Shown here one piece after another: positions 5,982-9,711 of a DNA stretch of 9,711 nt. The position numbers and the translations under genes are program-made. Numbering within the stretch: the stretch's first letter is position 1; the number at the start of each line of letters is the position of its first letter. The DNA comes from Anaerolineales bacterium. Lineage in GTDB: Bacteria; Chloroflexota; Anaerolineae; Anaerolineales; UBA4823. Under the pieces are notes generated by a model. The model saw nothing but the letters and a program-made list of their open reading frames with translations. It searched no databases and was not told the DNA's origin. Location of the stretch: positions 1 to 9,711 of the forward strand of contig JALHTN010000431.1 of assembly GCA_022865865.1 (NCBI GenBank). The letters are read 5' to 3'.

Positions 5982-7243
5982 CCGAGTTAATCCTTCTTCG
6001 ACATCGTCAGATCCCTGACTTGAAGCAGCTGCAGGTGTATCGCCAGCACGGAGGTTTCGAATCATTCCAGAAGGCAGTGACGAGCATGAACCCTTATGAC
6101 GTCACCAATCAAGTGAAAAACTCTGGTTTGCGGGGCAGGGGAGGAGCAGGATTTCCCACCGGGCTGAAATGGACTTTCATCGATAATGAGAATTGGCCTC
6201 ATTACGTTGTCGCAAATGCGGACGAATCTGAGCCTGGTACTTTCAAAGATCGCGAGATCATGGAAGGAAACCCCTTCCAATTCCTCGAAGGAGTAGCTCT
6301 GGCAGCCTTTGCAATCCAAGCGAATGAGGCCTATGTCTACCTGCGAGGTGAGTTTTGGCAGGTCGCTGAAGCCTTAGATCGACAGATTGCTGAGCTCGAA
6401 GATGCAGGATTGCTGGGTGAAAATCTCTTCGACACTGATTATTGCCTGCGTATTTTCACACATCTCGGAGCTGGAGCTTACATTTGCGGGGAGGAAACAG
6501 CACTGCTCGAATCCATGGAAGGCAAATTAGGCCAACCCCGTCTGCGCCCACCATTTCCTCCCTCCTATGGGCTTTATGGGAAACCCACCGTCGTCAACAA
6601 TGTTGAAACCCTGACCAATGTGCCTATTATCATCAGCCGTGGTGCGGATTGGTACTCCTCAATTGGCACAGAAAAAAGTACTGGTCCCAAAGTTTTCAGC
6701 CTCTCTGGAAGGGTAAATAAGCCCGGGAATTACGAACTTCCACTGGGAACCACTTTCCGTGAGCTGATTTTTGAACATGGTGGGGGTATTACAGATGGGA
6801 ATGAAATTAAAGCCATCATGGCAGCTGGTGCTTCCTCTTCATTGATCGTTGCTAATGATCAAGCGCTCGATACCCCCATGGATTATGAGAGTGTACCCAA
6901 TGTGGGCGGTGCTTTAGGTTCAGCATCCGTAATCGTGATTGACGACTCCGTGAGCATTGATTGGGTACTGCACAAGACCCTGCATTTCTTCAGCCATGAG
7001 TCATGTGGAAAATGTACGCCTTGCCGCGAAGGTACTTTCTGGATGCGCCACATCATTGACCGCATCCACGATGGGAATGCGGAGTGGAGCGATGTTGAAC
7101 TGCTGAATGAAGTTGCCCTGCAGATAAAAGGCAAGTGTCTGTGTGCCCTGGGAGAATTCTCAATCGAAGCAGTTACTTCAGGTATCCAGCGTTTTGAAGC
7201 GGATTTTCGGGCGAAAGCTGCAGGCTCATCGAACGATGAATGA
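5978..7243 (+). CDS. nuoF: NADH-quinone oxidoreductase subunit F (51 kDa, FMN and NADH site)
   Basis: Oxidises NADH through FMN and passes electrons to [4Fe-4S] cluster N3. It has 421 residues. The FMN/NADH fold is shown by GLRGRGGAGFPTGLKW (50-65), NADESEPGTFKDR (80-92), GAGAYICGEETALLES (164-179) and the PTVVNNVETL stretch (203-212). An SLBB domain spans about 240-330. The N3 ligands are Cys343, Cys346 and Cys349 (SCGKCTPCREG) and Cys389 in CLCALGE. Cys387, two residues before the last ligand, is an extra cysteine where relatives usually have another small residue. The start ATG 5978 overlaps the nuoE stop by four bases; CAGGA (5964-5968) lies nine bases upstream. After the stop the gene spacing widens to 83 bases before nuoG. 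Close relatives include HydB/HoxF-type hydrogenase subunits, but the neighbours identify this as complex I. Confidence 0.97.
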   Translation: MTELILLRHRQIPDLKQLQVYRQHGGFESFQKAVTSMNPYDVTNQVKNSGLRGRGGAGFPTGLKWTFIDNENWPHYVVANADESEPGTFKDREIMEGNPFQFLEGVALAAFAIQANEAYVYLRGEFWQVAEALDRQIAELEDAGLLGENLFDTDYCLRIFTHLGAGAYICGEETALLESMEGKLGQPRLRPPFPPSYGLYGKPTVVNNVETLTNVPIIISRGADWYSSIGTEKSTGPKVFSLSGRVNKPGNYELPLGTTFRELIFEHGGGITDGNEIKAIMAAGASSSLIVANDQALDTPMDYESVPNVGGALGSASVIVIDDSVSIDWVLHKTLHFFSHESCGKCTPCREGTFWMRHIIDRIHDGNAEWSDVELLNEVALQIKGKCLCALGEFSIEAVTSGIQRFEADFRAKAAGSSNDE

Positions 7244-7281
7244 ATTATTGGTTTATATGAGCAATTTGAGGCTGGTTGAAT

Positions 7282-7306
7282 CAATAACACGCTCTTTACG
7301 TTATTG
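7282..7306. repeat. Small inverted repeat between nuoF and nuoG
   Basis: CAATAAC (7282-7288) and GTTATTG (7300-7306) form a perfect seven-pair stem around an 11-base loop. The stem is AT-rich and not followed by a T run, so it is not an intrinsic terminator. It lies in the only wide gap of the operon visible here and could be an RNA processing or operator site, or chance. Confidence 0.4.
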
Positions 7307-7317
7307 TCGAAGTTGAT

Positions 7318-7321
7318 GGAG
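7318..7321 (+). promoter_or_regulatory. Ribosome binding site of nuoG
   Basis: GGAG lies five bases before ATG 7327 and supports that start. The protein from this start begins directly with the beta-strand and turn of the [2Fe-2S] ferredoxin domain, as in relatives. Confidence 0.75.
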
Positions 7322-7326
7322 CGAAA

Positions 7327-9711
7327 ATGGGTCAACTGATAAATCTAATCATTGATGGAAAAGATCTCCAGGTGCCAGCAGGTACGCTGGTAGTGGATGC
7401 TGCCAAGCGAGTGGATGTGGATATCCCGGTATTTTGCTACCATCCCAAAATGGAGCCAGTTGGGATGTGCCGCATGTGTTTAGTCGAAATCGGTCGACCG
7501 CAGGTAAACCGTGCGACGGGTGAATATGAGCGTAATGAGGACGGCAGCATCGCTATTCAATTTGGTCCCAAAATGGAAACGGGCTGCACTGTAGTGGTAT
7601 CTGAAGGAATGGTGGTGCGTGGCTTTAGCGATGAAGTCGCCCGCGCACGAAAGGATATTATCGAATTTTTGCTTACATCCCACCCATTAGATTGCCCGGT
7701 ATGTGATAAGGGTGGTGAGTGCCCGCTGCAGAACCTGACGATGGAGTATGGACCTGGTGAGAGTCGTTACCTGTATGATGAAAAGAAGCATTTCTCCAAG
7801 CATTATCCTCTCGGAGAATTGATCTATCTCGATCGAGAACGCTGTATCCAGTGCGGTCGTTGTGTGCGATTCCAGGATGAGATCGTTGATGATGCGGTGA
7901 TCGGGTTTGAGGAGCGCGGGCGATCTTTGAAGATTGTCACTTATTCTGACCCGGGATTTGACTCCTATTTCTCTGGCAACACAACTGACATCTGCCCGGT
8001 GGGGGCTTTAACCACCAGTGATTTTCGTTTTGGGGCACGCCCGTGGGAGATGAAGTCTGCTGCTTCACTCTGTACTCACTGCCCTGTGGGCTGCAATCTG
8101 GCGCTCAACGTGCGCCGGGAGCATAAAACCGGTGGTGATTTTGTGGTCAAGCGTGTTCTGCCACGTCAGAACGAATTGGTAAATGAGATCTGGATTTGCG
8201 ATAAAGGCCGCTTTGCTCATCACTATGCCAGCAGCCAGGAACGGCTGACCCAGCCACTGGTTAGAGAAAATGGCGAATTGAAGCCGGTTGAGTGGGATCA
8301 GGCTCTCGAGGTAGTTGCGAACCAGTTCAAGGCGGCGGGACCTGAATTATTGACCTTAGCCAGCGGGCGAATTACGAACGAGGATTTATTCAATCTTCGA
8401 GCTCTCAACGATCATTTGGGCGGCAGCACCGCTTTGTACTCTGAAATGGCTGGCGGTGAACTTGTTGCCCAGGTCGGGGTCGGTCTGGGTACCAATTTCT
8501 CGAACCTTGGGGAGGGAAGCACAATTTTCGTGGTTGCCAGCGACCTAGAAGAAGAAGCGCCGATTTATTGGCTGCGGGTGAAGCAGGCTGCTGAACGTGG
8601 CGCAAAGTTGATCGTTGCCAATCCACGCTATACCAAGACAGATCGCTTTGCTACACATGCTTTACGCTATCCTTATGGTGGTGAAGCGGCGCTTGTCATG
8701 GCGATGATCAACTCGATTTCCACAAAGCGAGTGGAACTCCCGTCAGATTACAAGGATTTTGATCGGTCTGAAGCGATCCAGATCGCAGCAAAGGATTTCT
8801 CTGAAGCAGAAAATGCAATCATCCTGTACGGCAATGAAGGCATTGGCCTGCAATCTTCGCGTCATCTTGCCCAAGCGTGTTCAAATTTGCTGATCATCAC
8901 CAACCATATTGGGAAAGAGAATAACGGATTAATCTCTATCTGGCAGAAAGCCAACACTCAGGGTGCCTGGGATATGGGATTCCAGCCGAGCGATAACTTA
9001 AAAGAGTTGATTCGCTCTAAAAAGACTCTTTATCTCGTTGCAGCTGATCCAGCTGGGGACGATCCGCAGAGCTTAGAAGCGGTCGATGCAGCTGACTTCG
9101 TTGTTGTACAAGAGCTCTACTTGACTGAAACCGCAAAATTAGCAGATGTTGTTCTGCCTGCTCAATCATTCATTGAACGCGAGGGGACTCTGACGAATGC
9201 TGAAAGGCGTGTGCAGCGATTTTATCCTGCAGTTCCAGCACGCCCGCAGGCAAGACCTGACTTCTCGATCACTGCCCAAATCAGCCAACTGTTGGGTTTA
9301 GAACTCGAAGATAAATTTCCATACCGGGTGATGGAACAGATTGCTGATCAGATCCCGGATTATGCGGCAGTCAGCTACGAAAAAATCTCCGCGGTTGAGG
9401 ACCAATGGCCTATCATCGGACGCAGCGATGTCTATTTTGGTGGAACCACCTATGAAAATTCCCAGGGATTAGGCCAACAGCTTCAACCAGCTGCTCAAAA
9501 AGGTGAGCCAGTGTCTCTTGGTGCTGTGAATCCAGAAGATCCTGCAGCTGAGGTGGAAGGTGAATACCTAGCTGTGCCGATTTCTATTCTTTATGATCGT
9601 GGGCAGACAGTTTTACCCGCTGCTTTATTACACCAACGGATTCCCGAACCATACGTTGTGATTCATCCAGAAACCACTGCTGCGCTCGGAATCACCGATG
9701 GGGCGCAGATA
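7327..9711 (+). CDS. nuoG: NADH-quinone oxidoreductase subunit G (75 kDa, Fe-S and molybdopterin-type fold; 3' end beyond window)
   Basis: Carries the chain of Fe-S clusters from NuoF towards NuoB. 795 codons are open to the right edge without a stop, already longer than Thermus Nqo3 as I recall it (about 783). Domain order: [2Fe-2S] ferredoxin domain with Cys37, Cys48, Cys51 and Cys87 (N1b); the His-Cys [4Fe-4S] motif His119, Cys123, Cys126, Cys132 (N4); a second [4Fe-4S] set Cys173, Cys176, Cys179 and Cys223 (N5); a further set Cys249, Cys252, Cys256 and Cys291 (N7, found only in some bacteria); then a molybdopterin-oxidoreductase-type fold from about 303, with the tail piece ADVVLPAQSFIEREGTLTNAE near 615-635. 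In complex I this fold binds no molybdenum. The last visible part (about 735-795) looks like the beta-barrel C-terminal domain. A 35-residue loop separates Cys51 from Cys87, as in Thermus, against a much shorter one in mitochondria. It is the seventh nuo gene; nuoH would be expected next. Confidence 0.96.
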   Translation, partial: MGQLINLIIDGKDLQVPAGTLVVDAAKRVDVDIPVFCYHPKMEPVGMCRMCLVEIGRPQVNRATGEYERNEDGSIAIQFGPKMETGCTVVVSEGMVVRGFSDEVARARKDIIEFLLTSHPLDCPVCDKGGECPLQNLTMEYGPGESRYLYDEKKHFSKHYPLGELIYLDRERCIQCGRCVRFQDEIVDDAVIGFEERGRSLKIVTYSDPGFDSYFSGNTTDICPVGALTTSDFRFGARPWEMKSAASLCTHCPVGCNLALNVRREHKTGGDFVVKRVLPRQNELVNEIWICDKGRFAHHYASSQERLTQPLVRENGELKPVEWDQALEVVANQFKAAGPELLTLASGRITNEDLFNLRALNDHLGGSTALYSEMAGGELVAQVGVGLGTNFSNLGEGSTIFVVASDLEEEAPIYWLRVKQAAERGAKLIVANPRYTKTDRFATHALRYPYGGEAALVMAMINSISTKRVELPSDYKDFDRSEAIQIAAKDFSEAENAIILYGNEGIGLQSSRHLAQACSNLLIITNHIGKENNGLISIWQKANTQGAWDMGFQPSDNLKELIRSKKTLYLVAADPAGDDPQSLEAVDAADFVVVQELYLTETAKLADVVLPAQSFIEREGTLTNAERRVQRFYPAVPARPQARPDFSITAQISQLLGLELEDKFPYRVMEQIADQIPDYAAVSYEKISAVEDQWPIIGRSDVYFGGTTYENSQGLGQQLQPAAQKGEPVSLGAVNPEDPAAEVEGEYLAVPISILYDRGQTVLPAALLHQRIPEPYVVIHPETTAALGITDGAQI

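Noticed and set aside
7257..7316. Nineteen-codon frame between nuoF and nuoG
   Set aside because: No ribosome binding site, no recognisable content; expected by chance in 83 bases of open sequence.
6883..7335. Minus-strand open frame of 150 codons across the end of nuoF and the gap
   Set aside because: Most of it is opposite conserved nuoF sequence, including the N3 cysteines, and its translation resembles no family.
1..9711. Mobile element, CRISPR array, defence system or tRNA
   Set aside because: No transposase, integrase, regularly spaced repeat or tRNA-like fold was seen on either strand; the region is chromosomal housekeeping sequence.

Overview
The window is a plus-strand accessory-free housekeeping region. 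It holds the 3' part of a sigma-70 family factor, a multi-pass membrane protein resembling GT-C glycosyltransferases, and the first seven genes of a complex I operon, nuoA to nuoG, with nuoG cut by the right edge. I see no rRNA, tRNA, CRISPR array, insertion sequence or attachment site.

Organism: a bacterium of moderate GC content. The NuoD, NuoB and NuoG proteins read closest to the Thermus Nqo type: NuoD has the same length and N-terminal register as Thermus Nqo4, and NuoG has the long [2Fe-2S] loop of Nqo3. The sigma factor carries an extra block of roughly 25 residues in region 3. Together these suggest a deep-branching lineage, and my best guess is Chloroflexota (Anaerolineae-like). This placement is inference from remembered families, not from a search.

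Layout: 1-708 sigma factor (5' end missing); 709-2670 membrane protein, whose ATG directly abuts the sigma stop codon; 2671-2851 intergenic control region with a strong sigma-70 promoter, a near-palindrome overlapping its -35 box, and a leader RNA that can fold almost throughout; 2852-7243 nuoA, nuoB, nuoC, nuoD, nuoE and nuoF packed with overlaps or gaps of at most 29 bases; 7244-7326 a wider gap with a small inverted repeat; 7327-9711 nuoG, open at the edge.

How the genes work together: NuoE, NuoF and the N-terminal part of NuoG form the NADH-oxidising module (FMN and Fe-S clusters). NuoB, NuoC and NuoD form the quinone-reducing connecting module with cluster N2. NuoA is the first membrane subunit and helps couple quinone reduction to the proton-pumping arm. 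Because nuoE, nuoF and nuoG are present, this is the NADH-dependent form, not the truncated 11-subunit form. nuoH to nuoN presumably follow beyond the right edge.

No new enzyme system is evident. The most interesting unexplained part is the nuo control region (2685-2851): a candidate redox-repressor site on the -35 box, followed by a structured leader ending at the nuoA ribosome binding site.
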